Below the pieces are notes generated by a model. The model was not told the DNA's origin. It ran no database searches and was given only the letters and a program-made list of their open reading frames with translations. A DNA stretch of 64,000 bases from Welwitschia mirabilis (Eukaryota; Gnetophyta; Gnetopsida; Welwitschiales), in the NCBI GenBank assembly GCA_051453625.1, contig JBOZIK010000001.1, positions 174,515,928 to 174,579,927 of the forward strand. The letters run 5' to 3'. Below, piece after piece: positions 36,411 through 49,406 of this stretch (its first letter is position 1; every line of letters starts with the position of its first letter). The position numbers were made by a program, and so were the translations under genes.

Positions 36411-37289
36411 TTTTTGAACTAGATAATAAATAATGTATCATTTCATTAAAGTTTATTTAAACTATCTAGTTACTAAGTTGTTCAATAAAAATTTAATGAT
36501 TGTGAAATGAAAAGTTAACTTAGTAAGTCTTTAATAAGGGATTGTGCATTCCTCAGATTGAGAAATATTAATGAGATACATTCCATTATATAATAGAATA
36601 TTTTATAATAAATCTTAAATAAAAAAAGAAAAGAACCATAATGTTCTACTGCAAGTACATCAAGGAAACTATTCCTAAGAGGGACCTTTGGTAGTGTAAT
36701 AGAGTAGCTATGAGAATTCTACATAGGGGTTAATTATTCACAATCTATATAATTAAAAAAAATTTATGGGTTCTTACTCCTCTAATACTGATTGTAATAC
36801 CTTCATTATTGTTAAAAAACTAAGCTGTGAAAAATAAAAAGTTGAGAAATAGTTGTGTCCCAAGAGTTATCTAATACATAACTAGTTATCAAGGCTACAA
36901 CTATCTCCCACAACTTAAAACTTTAAAAAAAAAATATTTTAGTTTATGATAAAATGTGAATCTGAATATTTTCAGCCAAACAGCATTTACAATAATTAAA
37001 TTCTATTTTCTAAAGAGAAAGATTCAAAGTTTTAAAATCATTTTATATTATCTTAAAAATTTGATAAATTGTTTAACTAAAATTCCCTTTAGTGAGGTTA
37101 ATATGTCTATAAGAAAATAAATATAGTTATAAGATAACTTTATTTGAAATTTAAAAAAAATCAAAAACATTATTAAACCAAACGTTTATTACATAAGGTT
37201 GTACAAATAAGACAAAAGCATAGTTTAAGCTACTAAGAGCTAAAATAATAAATCATTTAACTTAAATAACTCAACTCTTGAAGTGGCCA
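36411..37289 (+). other. element B spacer after pol
   Basis: Non-coding. 36,640-36,800 matches 12,655-12,830 of element A, which shows that this part of the 3' region is common to the family. The remainder is AT-rich without a recognisable pattern. Confidence 0.6.
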
Positions 37290-37851
37290 AAGAACTTATT
37301 CTTTCTATTAGAATTCCTAACCTTAGATCACGATTACATAGAACTCTTACCTAAGAGTAGTATATGCATCTCACTTAAAAACCCTGCTAGCATGTTGATT
37401 TCTTTTGAATGGGCTCATCAAAAGTTATAGTAAGTCATAGCAATCTATATTGTTTTCTATATGTTTTCCTTATTAAAACTTAATGTAGCAAGGCTAGGTG
37501 CAAGGTTCATTTCTTATAGATGTTGAACTCTTCTTTTTAATACTTGCATCTGCCTAGCAAGTAATGAATCACAGTATCAAAACTTGAAGAGTTGATATAA
37601 TTTTCAAATTATTCTTTATCAGCCTCAGTAATAAAAGTATCCCAGATTTCTAAAACCTTAATAGTTAATTTATAATACTAATATAGAAATTACTACACCT
37701 CATTCTCTGGTCTAATTGAAATTTAAGGTGACTGAGGATTTGCACTCCTAATACACATATCAATCTAAGTGGAACCCAAGGTAAAAAGGTAATATTTTAC
37801 CTTTTCAATTCCTTAGATAGTAATGGAAGAATGAGAGGGAGTGAAAGCCAT
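37290..37851 (-). pseudogene. antisense ORF downstream of pol in element B
   Basis: This is the counterpart of the antisense ORF at 13,300-13,969. On the minus strand a Met at 37,851 opens MAFTPSHSS, followed by IEKVKYYLF, IDMCI and NPQSP, then a WDTFITEADKE block matching the FHTYFIYNDKE region of A. Further down, LKRRVQHL with LAPSLATLSFNKEN (~37,450-37,545) matches A again. The charged LKRRVQHL-type stretch suggests a short coiled coil. Stops at Gln positions interrupt the frame more often than in A. The product is unknown. No gene of this orientation is part of a standard Athila element as I know it. Confidence 0.58.
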
Positions 37852-40079
37852 GAGAATTGACTAAGAAAAGATGGTAAGGATTGGAAAATTATTGAATGAA
37901 AGACATCTAAGTCTTAGATGAAGAATGATAAATAATTGACATAAAAGAATGATATTTATAGCATGTGTTTTATTCAATGTGGTTAACAAGTGTAATTCAC
38001 TTTAATTTGCTTAGTGCACATTTGTTTAGTAATGAAGTAAGATAAATTGATAAAGCTACATACCTCTTTTATCTAATACCTAAGGTGTACCAAGTGTAAG
38101 CAATAATCTTAGAGCAAGACACGAATCAAGGAATTCTAAACTAAACAATTTTATTTGAAGTTAGAACTCTAGATTAATTTAAGATCAGTTTAGTTTTTCT
38201 CTAAGCTATAGCCCTTTATAAGGATCCATTAAATTTTATCATCATTCTAGATTACCAAGTGGATAGTGAAATCCCATAATTTACTTTTTAAAGGAAGACT
38301 TTATATTATACTATGCAAACAATAACTAAAAATACAAAGAAAATTTATATTTCAAGAAAAATAAGAAATGGAAGCTGCTTATGTTATTCATATAATAAGA
38401 AATTATCTTAAGATATGCCTTGAAAATAAGTCTATCTAGTTAACAACACTGACTCAAAGTTGAAACTTTGAGTTATATTTCAATATAACTTTATAAACAT
38501 AGAGATCTATATTCTAAACCTCTATAAATGTGTAAAACAACATTGTTTGCTTGATTGACACCAACTCAAAGACAAAAATTTTAATGAAATTTCAAATCAA
38601 ATCATTGTGATGATTTAAAAAAAAAGGCTAACACCTCTTAAAGTTAAAAATTTCTATCATATTTCATGACATCTTGAGAGTCTTCTTACATTCTATAAAC
38701 CCATAATACAATAAGAATATCTAGTTGGCTAACACCAACTTAAGCTTAAAACTTTAACTCAAATTTTGAGTAAAGTCATCAATACATATATTCATGGAGA
38801 TGACTAACACCAACCTATAGCCAAAGCTTTAATCTAGTTTTCAAGTCAACTTCATTCTTTTGAACTTTCTTCTAAAAGGTAATTATATTTTCTTAATGAT
38901 TCCCATCAAATGTCAGCTCTAACTCTTTCATGTGGCTTTCCTTCTTCATTCTTACTTATTTAATTATAATCAAGTAACAAGAATTTGAAGTATCCTTTTG
39001 AGAATTAAAGAGTTCTTGATGATCATCTTTGAACTCTTTTTGTTGGCTTCATAATGGATTTGATGTTCCTTATTGAGAACTTGAGAGTTATTGATGACCC
39101 CTGTCTAATCTTGCTATTATAGAGAGTGGTTATGAATTAAATATAATACTCCTTTTCTTAAGTATGTCAGTTAAACTTTATTTTGATGACCCCCTCCTCA
39201 TTCTTGATGACCACATCACAAGTTAATGAATACCTTCCTTTCACATAATCTAACTTACATAAACATCCATAATGTCTGTTCCATGTTAGCAAATTTTTAC
39301 ATGATTATTCTTGCCACCATGTCATTTCATTTTTCATCTTCAACCAGTGCAACAATTCCATTTCCAACTATTTCATTTCTAGTTAAAATTCTTATTTACT
39401 CTCAAATATGTAAATTTAATGCAATGATAAGTATGATTTTTTTCTTATTTTAAGTGGGAAACAAGTCAATAAATGTACTTTTACCTTTACAATTTTACTC
39501 TATTATGATCTCATGCTTTCTTATGCTCTTTCATAATTAAGTTCTTAAATTATGAAAAAATACCTTCATGTGAAAATCTTAGGTATGACTGATATCTTCT
39601 TTTCAACATTCAAGAGAATACCAAATTTAACATGGGGAAGATTAGAATTGAATAGTGTAGAGTAGAGTATAATATAATTTCGCTACAAAAAGTTTTGTAA
39701 TAGTGAAAGTGTGTCTCCAAATTTATGAAAATGACTATATAAAATCAATTTTATATTCCTTTTAAAAAAGATTTGCTTAGTAAGCTACTTTCAAAATACT
39801 ATTAGTAAATAAGCTTTTCTTCAAAACATGCTTTTCAATAATTTAACTCTAACAATTAAAACAAATATGATAGAATGTCGGATTATCTCTTTGTTAAATC
39901 TCATGCATGTTCTTTTAGACCCCTAATTAATAAATTTTAAATAAAGAATCATTAAGCTAGATTGGTATTAATGGCTTACCATGAATTAAATATTTACCTT
40001 AGAATCTATTTATAAGTGTTATAACAATTTGATATTAAATGACATAAGAGATGTAATAGAAATAATGATTAAATCAGAA
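37852..40079. other. element B spacer between the extra ORFs, with degenerate repeat array
   Basis: Non-coding. Five related blocks begin near 38,441, 38,551, 38,625, 38,723 and 38,798. Each has a (C)TAACACCAACT(T/C)AAAG-like head and a following AAACTTTAA...ATTTCAA segment, at irregular 75-110 bp spacing. A 75-codon plus-strand frame at 39,226-39,453 has no support. Confidence 0.5.
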
Positions 40080-42500
40080 GAATCCTAATTACTAAGAAAA
40101 TATTATAGAAATATTTCACTTGTCACTTGAAGAAAAATCTATTGATGATACTAGAAGAAATGAAGATACAAATTTAAGCATGAGTCTTCTAGGAAGGACG
40201 ACAGTGTATGAAAGAATCCCAATAGATAAAGATACAAAACTAGAACTTTTCATCATTTTAAGAATTGTGAATATTAATTTAGTTCTTATCCTTCATAAAC
40301 AAAGGTATTACATTATCTGACATATACATGATAGTAGCAGTGAAAGATAAGATGAATAAGAAAAATGTAAATATTATAGAAGGACTTTTTTTTTGGGATT
40401 GGCAAGACATAATACAAAACTAAATAAAATTAGAATTAGAGCTTCTAGTGTCATAGGGCTAGGATTTCCTTCTTTTATATCCGAAATATTAAGAAAAAAA
40501 TAAAGTTCCATTCTAATAAAATAAGTCCTATGTTAGTTTAACTATTTAGTATTTGTTTAGATTTAAGGAGTTAAGTTTATCAACAATGATAAGATATAAC
40601 ACCACTCAAATAGACTTGGGAGAACTCTCTTTTGCTTTCCAAAGTTTACCTTTCTTACTGTCCTCCTAAAGAATGTCTCAAGATCTAACTAAATTCTCAT
40701 TTAAAGAATTATTAACCTCTCATCCACTTCAATCTAGTCAGTTCTTCAAAGCACTAGAAGAAACTAAGATTGATGGTCTTTATAGTGCTATGAATTTAGT
40801 TAAAGATGAAATTCAAAGCTATCTCAAAAAAAAAGATAAGGTTTTATCATTATAGATCTAAGTTAGTGATTGAAGGATTTATAATGAATTATTGAAATAG
40901 AAATTTTATTAAGAAAGAAAAAATAATAAAAAATTACAATGAAAAATCATCAATAAGGAGGAAAACATCCAGCACTTTGATGCCTTTAACGAGATGAACA
41001 AAAACTTATAGAGAGATTATGAATGCATTAATCACCTAGAGATTACTGCTAAAGACAAGGGAGAATTAAAAAATTTCCCAAAAGAAATACTATACATATT
41101 AGTATTCTTATTATAGAATTTAGCCTCAAGCAAGAAGTATAATACTAAATATATAGTGAATTGATAAAAATTTATTACATTCATGCATAATGAATGTCCT
41201 ATACCCCTAAGTAGGAAATATGTAGATAAAACTTATTTAGATTTATATGGGATGAATGAAAAATTCATGAAGATTTATGCAAAGGATAAAGAATGTAAAC
41301 ATAAATGGCTTGAATCCTAGAACTCTCTAAGATATCATTAATCTCTTCTAGGAGAAAATAAGAGAGCCATAAACCAATTAATGGAAGAAAATAAGGCTAT
41401 CAAGAATCAAATGGAAGAAGTAATCTCTTTTGGTCAACTTTTGTAAGATTTCATAATAAAATATCTATCTTTAGAAATAAAAGAGAAAATTAAAAGAACA
41501 GTGATTTTAATTCAAGACATTCCTTTGATTTATTCAACTCTGAATGATAAAATTAAGAACAAAATAAAGTTAAGTATTATCAATTTTTAATCTCATAAAA
41601 AGTTAAATAAAAATATCAAAATAATACACCTTGAATCTATTCAACTTATCATTCAAAATTTAGAAAACAAGAATGTAAGATTAGTACATAAGCTATGCCT
41701 AATGTAGATAAAGTTGGATATGAGATTGGATTTTGGGCTTAAGAAATTAATTGTGTTACATAACCTTGAATACTACCCCTATAAATCATATGATTTTATT
41801 AATAGATTTGAAGAACATTTATAAAGTATTATTCAAAAAATTTCTAGGAAGTGATCAAAGCTAATAAAAATTTTTGAAAATTGTAAAAGAGACATTAATT
41901 CATTCAGAATTGAAATTGTATAGAAAGAAGGTGAAGTATCTACTCAAGAATTTAAATATTTTTTTGAATGATACAATAATAAAATTTTATAGGATATTTG
42001 AAGAATATGAATTGTATATGAAAGTTTTTACAGTGTCCTCTTAGGATTTGTAGTACTTGTGTTCTTTTAAAAATAGAATTGTGTAGTAAATAACTTTGTT
42101 GAGAGGAACTTTTATGAATATTTTTTTTTAAAATTAAAAAATAAAGATTCTTTAGAGTTGTAGATAGTTTTCATAGGATAAACTTAAATAAAAATACTAC
42201 AAGTTAAAATAGCTCTAGAGCTAAAACATGCATCTCAATGTCCTAGAGCAAAAATTCTTCTACCTTCTAAAATAAAGATAAGAAAATGCAAAGAAATCAA
42301 GGGCTTCTTTATGAGGTGGAGGTAGGGGCAAAAAGTAGCCATTTTGAAGTAGACAGGTACAAAGACCATAAACTTAAGTAATCCTTCTTTATAGAATAAA
42401 CAAAGAAGAATTTTAGCTAACTTATAACAAGAAAAAAAAATCTATTCAATTAGCTAAGAAATTACTAGAATTAAAGTCCAGTAAGGGGCATCCTTTTGTT
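40080..42500 (+). pseudogene. element B sense 3' ORF (plant transposon-protein-like, coiled-coil C-half)
   Basis: This is the only nearly contiguous copy of this gene in the window. In order: SLEEKSIDDTRRNEDTNLS (~40,118-40,175); TTVYERIPIDKDTKLE; KKNVNI; GLGFPSFISEIL (~40,450-40,490), the transposon-protein-like pattern; LTKFSFKELLTSHPLQSSQF and FFKALEETKIDGL (~40,685-40,780); a helical, charged region (IINKEENIQHFDAFNEMNK, ~40,945-41,000); FMHNECPIPLSRKYVDKTYL (~41,180-41,245); and LESIQLIIQNLENKNVRLVH (~41,630-41,690). It is followed within ~100 bases by the polypurine tract. Two open segments survive (40,120-40,320; 40,673-40,855). Its position is that of the env-like gene of Athila elements, but I saw no signal peptide or membrane segment. 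Confidence 0.58.
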
Positions 42501-42586
42501 TTCAAAAGGAGAAAGGAAAAATAATAAGCCTTTGTTTCTCTTTCCCTTTTGTATGCATTTGTTTAATAAGGAACTAACAAAAAATT

Positions 42587-42600
42587 AAGCTTGGGGAAAC
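42587..42600 (+). other. element B polypurine tract
   Basis: AAGCTTGGGGAAAC lies directly before the LTR start (TGATGAC, 42,604). G runs are rare in this window, so its survival is notable. Element A's counterpart at ~54,570-54,588 keeps the preceding AACTAACAAAAA but has lost the Gs. Confidence 0.75.
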
Positions 42601-42603
42601 TAA

Positions 42604-43550
42604 TGATGACTAATTTTGATGTAAATTTTACTTATTAATGAAATGATTTTGTTTTTATAATTATACATTTTTAGAGAGTAATAGATGTTTTTTTCTTTAG
42701 AAATTAAGTTAATATTCTTGCTAATAAATATATTAGTTGGTTAGTATGTTAGTATATTATTTNNNNNNNNNNTTGAGTTATAGATGAAAAATGCCATTTG
42801 AAAGAAGGATGAAAGAGAAGTCTTAGGTGACAGAAATGTAGTAACAACCTTAACCATAGATATATTCCTAAGGCGAAAAGAAAGGAAATAACAAAAGAGA
42901 AAGAGATCTAAGAAAGGAATCACCATTAAAGGTGATAATGCTTTTAGAAAATAGCTCTAACAATAAGACTGAGTAAAAAGATTAAGAGGAAAGCTTCAAT
43001 CATCCTGCAAAGGATGGCAACAACATCTCTAATGTTTTAAGTATTCCATACAAAGGAAAACACAAGCTCATTAGTACATCTTTGTGTAACAATTTGGTAT
43101 TTAAATAGGAGGATGAAAATATAATATTTTAAGTATCATTTTATACATTTTTCATTACTTAAAAAAATTATCATTTCAATTTACTTTTTTTTATGCAACA
43201 GAACATAAAATAGGATAATTAACAATACTTAGAGTAAGTGTTTTCCAGTACCTTATATAACTTCTGGCATGTTTTTCTACTTTCTTTGTTTTCCCATAGT
43301 GTAATATATGTAAATAGTAGACTTTATCATCAAATAAACCAACCTGACTAGTTTAAGTAACCTTATCATAATATTATCATGATGATACAGTTTGAACTAA
43401 ATAGTTAAATCTTAGCTAGTTTTTTGGAAACATTTGTTTCTTATTTAATGATTTAAGATGATTTTAGGCTAATAGTACCATAGTTTTATACTTTTCTAGT
43501 ATAGTTTGTTAATATTTTTCTCATTTATTTAATCATATAAGCTTCCATTA
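42604..43550 (+). repeat. element B 3' LTR
   Basis: Homologue of 29,830-30,728. It starts TGATGAC after the polypurine tract and ends GCTTCCATTA. A 10-N gap (42,763-42,772) lies where the 5' LTR has about 8-10 ordinary bases, so little is missing. Element D begins immediately after. Confidence 0.85.
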
Positions 43551-46500
43551 GTTACATACCTGGTTGTGTAAGAGGTCAACTAAGGACTTCATCATGCACT
43601 CGATCATGTGAGAGTTTAGTTGAGTTGTGTTAAGATTGGGATCTTCTTATGCAAAGTGTTCTAAATTAGTAAATTATCTTTAATAACAAGTTAATTAGGA
43701 AATTGATTTATTAAATGAAATTTAATAAGAAAGATTAAAATATGTAAAATGCTAATGATATTAATGGTAATAATTGAGATGTTGTTAGAATTATAATATT
43801 AGAAAGGGATTTTTATTATGATTTAATGTCTTGATTTTTGTAAATATAAAAATATAAAGAAGTGAGTATATTCTTAATGGAGTTATAATTAATTATGTAT
43901 TAATTATTATAAAATTAGTACTTATGTGTAGGATATATGATTTAATCAATATTATGTGGAATAAAGAATAAGTAATTAAAATACATTGGAATTTATTTAA
44001 AGTAAGATGCCTTAAAGATCTATTTAAAAAATAATTAATAAAGTAAAAAGAGTATTGGGTAATAAAAAATAATATTTTTAAAGGTCAACTCTAAGTCATA
44101 TTAGGAAGCATGATGTGGCTACATGGTGAAACAGAAATGGTTACACACATGAACATGTATGACTTGAGTTATTAATAATTAATGAGAATTAGCTAGCATG
44201 CATATTTTAAATAGATAATATTTAGATTTAACCTTAGTTTAAGAAGGATCTCTTAGTAATTTTTTTGGTTCATTAATCAAAATAGAAAATAAACCTTGGA
44301 AGGTTAAGGGTTTGGTAGAGAAAAAGAAATAAGAAAGTAAAGCAAAAATCATCATCTTTAGTACTTGTGTATCTTGGGATGAAGGAAGGAATTTTGCCAA
44401 GGAGGAGGGGAAGGTGGGCTCTTCATTCTACTCTATGAGAGGTAAATTTGAAACATTTTTAAGATTAATTAATTCTATTAATAATTAACTTAAATCTAAT
44501 TATAAATAGTTCTTAGTTAATTAGGTTTGCACAATAGATTTATTTTACAATGGAAGGGATTAAGTAATTATGTGAAATATCCTATTATAGGTTTGTTAAG
44601 GATTTAATTTTCTAAAAAAATTTATTTTTCACATATTGGATAAGAAATATTACAATAAATATTTATCATAGGTTATGTTTTAATGATGGTTTAATGAATT
44701 GTACATTTTGAAAATAAGTGAGACAAGATTAAAGTTAGTCTTTCTAAGAAAGATTAATCAAATGAGGCACCTTGGATTATAAAAAGCATACGAACCACTA
44801 AACACAAAAGAAATCCCCTTTTTTTAGGATTGATAAAAGAAACTAAGTGCAAAATATCTTAAAACTAAAATAAAAGTGTACAAGTAAAAGACTAGTTTGT
44901 GGCTTACAATTTTTTTATTATTGTAATTTAATATACCTTAAACATATATGCCTTAAATAGTTTTATCTTATATTACTTTGATTAATTAAAATAGTTACAA
45001 GAAAATTGATTTTATTTTGTATGAAAAACAACACCCAAGGTAAGTTTCATGCTCAACATCTAAGCACATAATTAACATTAGTAAAAATGAAGTAGCATAA
45101 GTACCATAAACTATAAATTCCAACCAAACAATATTTGAACTATTACACACATGATTCTAATTTTTATATAACTTTTAATTTTATATTACTCTTTGGTTTT
45201 ATCATTAGATCTATAAATTACAATTTTCCACTAAGGAAAATGTGATAAAATAAATATAGAGAAACTATAGTGCATTTACAAAAAACACCACAAAGAGAAA
45301 AATGTCTTTAAAGGATTGAAAAACATTCTAAAAAGCCTTAATCATTATTGAAGATCAACCATCTTAGTGATTTACTAAGATGTGACTTTTATTTTAACTT
45401 CTCTCATATCAGTGTAGAAGAATAGGAAGGTTTAAAGAAAGCTTCACAAGAATAGATAAAGATCTACCTTTAAGTTTGTCCATGTGAATAAAGAAATATA
45501 AGGACTTTATGTTTGACTAATAATTAATAGATTCATACATATTCATTTCATCACTTTAATAAGAATATAGTCTTAGAATGCCTCTCTGGTAGCTTTTCAA
45601 ATATAGAAAAATTATAGAGAGTATTTCTAAAATACATATCAAATGTTAAAATTATCAATAAAGTAATGAGAGAAAAACGACTATGTTAGAAAGCCTTCTC
45701 GATGTGGCCATCCAGCTATAATATAAACAGTGTCATGGAAAGTAGTTGTAAATAGAATTATTATTATCAAAGCCATGAAGGGAATTCCAATAACATTGTG
45801 ATTGCAAAACAAGCACTATAGATATGAAATTAAACATCACTATATTGGATAATAATTATCATTAGGAAACATTGAAGATTGGGTCTATTTCATAAAGAAG
45901 GAATTCAAGTAAATTTAAACATACATTATAAGTATTAGGTACATAGTTAGTTTAGGTATGTTAAGGTAAGGAGGGGTAAAAGTTGGAAAATGCAAAATAT
46001 ATATATATATATATAAACACAACTCTTTGGCTTTAGCAATGGATCACCTAAGGGTTTAAACACAATAAACAAATATAGTATAATAAAAGAAGGTGGAATA
46101 GGATCAAGTGATAAAAGTTGAAAATCTTGGAAATAATTAGGTGTCCTACAAAATTTAAGAAAAAATTTAAGTTAATCTAAAATGCAAAGAGTCATGACTA
46201 ACTTTATTTGGTCCTCTATATAAGTTTTAGCTCATTAGATTGTACAAGAGGATAAGGAATTATAAGTATGAGGACTAGTAGTTAGGAAGTTAGAGAGAAA
46301 TAAATAATTTATAAAAATATTAATAAAGGATTTTTATGTATAAATATATGAGATAAAGATATATAATATGATGTTATTCATGAGGGGTGAAACATTATGA
46401 CATGGCTTAGATATTTCTAAGAAAAGATGTTGTATATGTTAATAATACAATACTTATTAATAAAATAAAACAAGACAAGCCCCATAATGCTAACAATGAT

Positions 46501-49270
46501 TTGTACTAAAAGGAGTGGGTAATATGGTTAATATTTGATAAATAGGAAAGAATAATGAATATACAAAAAGTAGCACACATAGGAGGAGAATATAATGGGA
46601 CCAATATACATTAGATCTAGATAAACATGAAGATCTAATTAAGATAATAATCATGGAATTTAGAAATTAAATATAATGTAAAGTCATCTTGCATGATGAT
46701 TTTAATTATTGTGTAATAAGCAACATGTCATATGGAATGTTCCATATGTATGAATCTATAGTTGTTACATTAAAGTATGCACTTATAAATTATTAGAAAA
46801 GTTATTAACTATAATAAATCATATATGTCTAAATATGTTTCTGATATTTTTATGAGAACCCTTAAAAGATTGCATTGTTTCTTTAGACATATCTATTATT
46901 ATTTGGGAAGGCATGTAATAAGACTAGGTATGAGAAATAGATAACTATAGTTAATAAACATACAATGGTATGACCTAAATATGTAAAGTAAAAATGGTAC
47001 ACAAACCTAATAAATACGTAAATAAAAGGGGTACATTATATGATGTGATAGTATTAGCCCTAAGAATCTTAAATCTACTAGAATATCATTTTTTAAATTC
47101 GCCTATCTATATATTACCTAATCTTAGGTGATGTTATAAAGAAATATAATAGGAAAGAATATGTCATAACATGACACAATGATACAAAGAAATATGGAAA
47201 AAGGGGCACCAAATGATGACCTATATTAGAAGTAATAATCCTATTTGAGTAAAATATCTAAGCCTCACGTTTTACTAGTATGCTACTTAAAATTACTAAA
47301 TTAACATTCTTCAAAATTGTATGAAATGGAAAATCAACTATGAATACAACTCATATAGATCTTAATGATAACCACTAATTGGTGATGAATTATAATGTAA
47401 TTAAAGAATTACATGCTATCATGATAGAAAATAATACTAAGTCCTTGTTGTATGATTAATGAATAATGGACTCATAACCCATAGAGATCTACATCCATAA
47501 CTAGAGCTAACCTAGGAACTAGAGTTCCATAGCAAAAGCATAATAGGTGCTAATTAAGACCTAACCATAGACACACCTATGAATTATTATGAAATAAATT
47601 ATAATAATTAATTATTATTAAATAAAATTAACTATAGGAAGCCTTAATTAAGGATATTATGATGATAACCCACAAATACACAATATGAGGCAATGGGAAT
47701 GGTAATTCACAAATGCATCAAAGGAGATATTATAGTGATGAGAATAATTGTTTAGATAGTAGTTATCCTTAACTAATAATCTAATTATAAATACACTTAA
47801 CCTAAGTTAATGATGTCAACAAATAGTCTATGAGTCTAGTATTCACCTAATTAGTTGTCAATAACATGGATCAAGTGATCCAATGATGCATATGATATAT
47901 CAATAATATATAATATAATGATGGTAATCATGATAGATAATGTAAATTGAATTATGATGGATGGAATACAACTATGATGGTGACCTATTAAAATAGTACA
48001 TATATTGGCATTATATTTTGGATTTTTATTTATATTATTAATCATCAATCATCTATATTCTATCCTGATTAATGTTGATCTTAAATTAATAGCATACATG
48101 CATATAGATTTGGTATTTTTAATTTGATAAACATTATCTATCTATAAATAATTAGTATGATTAGTTATAAATAGAGCAATGTAGCATATTCCAACCTTGT
48201 AGAAAGGCAACCTTTAAGAAAGGAATATGTGTAGATGATATAGTTGGAGATTGACCTCCATGGCTAGGAGATATGATTTACCCAGATGAGGGTGTAATTT
48301 ATTGAGGAGCATGTATATGATTAATCTATAATGTATGATAGGAATGTATGATTAATGGGAGATCGATTACATGAATAATAGATCATGTTTTTACGAGTGG
48401 CAGGTGGGCCTTATGGTGTAGGCAATTATATAGTGAATCTATAGATGATAGTATAATTTATTTGGATAATGTTCATGATAAAGGATCATGTGGTTGTCTA
48501 CTAGAAGGCATGCACAAATATTGGTGTTATAAGATCGATTTACATGACCTATGAGTGATTAAGCCTGCTTATTGATATATGTCTTAAGAGGGTAATGGCC
48601 CCATAGTAGTGATCGATAGATAGTTGGATTAGATCTCTATAGGATAGTTGACTAGATATTTCCTATATTTTGTATCCATGTATATTATCATATGATGTCC
48701 CTATGGATTTATCTAAATATTTAATTCATCATATTTATCTTTTCATTAGCCCATTTTCCCATTGATATGCATTACAAATACCTATCATACATTTATGTGT
48801 ATTGGTAATGATAAGAATAGGGTCTAAGACAAAACTATGTGCTATCTAAGTTCCTTTAAATGAGGATACATAGGCGTGGTTACTTGTTATAGGTCAACCA
48901 ACCATTTGACCATGACTTTATACTTATATAGTATGTTCTTTATTTTACTTTTTATTTGTATGTTTATTATTATAACTTACAAACTTTAATTATGTCCATA
49001 CCTTATTATGACTTACAAACTTCATTGTGTGTTCCTTAATGTAATTACATGCTTTGATTATGTTCTCTTATTTAAGTCTTCTAGCTGTTTTGGAATTAGG
49101 ATGTGGTATTTATTAGATGAGCTATCATTATATAGCTATCTTGAAAGGTAGCCTATGGAATGTTAAGAGTATTTCATTTAGTTGTATATAATATAGTAGT
49201 TAATTATGTAATCATGTAATTAAATAATTAAAAAATTAGGTGTAATTTGAATGTAAAATTTGAGTGTATG
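43549..49270 (+). repeat. element D 5' LTR (~5.7 kb)
   Basis: The start TTACATACCTGG corresponds to TGTAATATCCTAG at 49,407. The first ~2.4 kb match the right LTR block by block (for example AATGATATTAATGGTAATAAT, and CTTAAAACTAAAATAAAAGTGTA near 44,860 and 50,740). From 46,020 to 49,270 there is no partner in the window, because the right LTR is truncated. This part is counted as LTR only because the PBS lies after it. An (AT)n run sits at 45,997-46,015. Confidence 0.55.
48166..48174 (+). promoter_or_regulatory. candidate TATA box in element D 5' LTR
   Basis: TATAAATAG followed by AGCAATGTAGC, about 1.1 kb before the presumed LTR end. This is a plausible U3/R position and supports treating 46-49 kb as LTR. 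There is no second copy to confirm it. Confidence 0.4.
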
Positions 49271-49276
49271 ATTTTT

Positions 49277-49288
49277 TGATATTAGAGC
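49277..49288 (+). other. element D primer-binding site (tRNA-iMet type)
   Basis: TGATATTAGAGC, then TATGG, against the usual plant TGGTATCAGAGC. The two differences are a G-to-A and a C-to-T. The preceding T-run and the following TATGG are also typical of plant gypsy elements. Confidence 0.7.
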
Positions 49289-49393
49289 TATGGATATGAT
49301 CTATAATGATTTATTAATATTATTACTTAATAATTAAGAGTAATATCTTTATTATATCGATGTATAATGGTATTTTTCATAAGGAAATATCTT

Positions 49394-49406
49394 AAGTAGG
49401 AGAGGA
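49394..49406 (+). other. element D polypurine tract
   Basis: AAGTAGGAGAGGA ends exactly where TGTAATATCC, the LTR start, begins. Upstream, ATAAGGAAATATCTT recalls the end of a gypsy integrase gene before its polypurine tract, which suggests that coding DNA between PBS and PPT was deleted. Confidence 0.7.

Larger units (their letters stand above)
29830..43550 (+). mobile_element. Athila-like Ty3/gypsy element B, near full length (~13.7 kb)
   Basis: Homologous terminal repeats (29,830-30,728 and 42,604-43,550) bracket, in order, PBS, gag, protease, RT-RNase H, integrase, antisense ORF, repeat array, sense 3' ORF and a well-kept polypurine tract. The gene content and many protein blocks match element A, so the two are family members. 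Their LTRs share only the ends and a few segments, so they are different subfamilies. All frames are broken. Confidence 0.85.

Noticed and set aside
39226-39453. 75-codon plus-strand frame in element B spacer
   Set aside because: No counterpart in element A and no family resemblance.
40080-40500. Possible caulimovirus-type movement protein in element B's 3' ORF
   Set aside because: A loose resemblance to the 30K pattern was considered, but the element A homologue shows the GYxSxIxxIL pattern of plant transposon proteins and the ORF lies between pol and an LTR; retrotransposon origin fits better.
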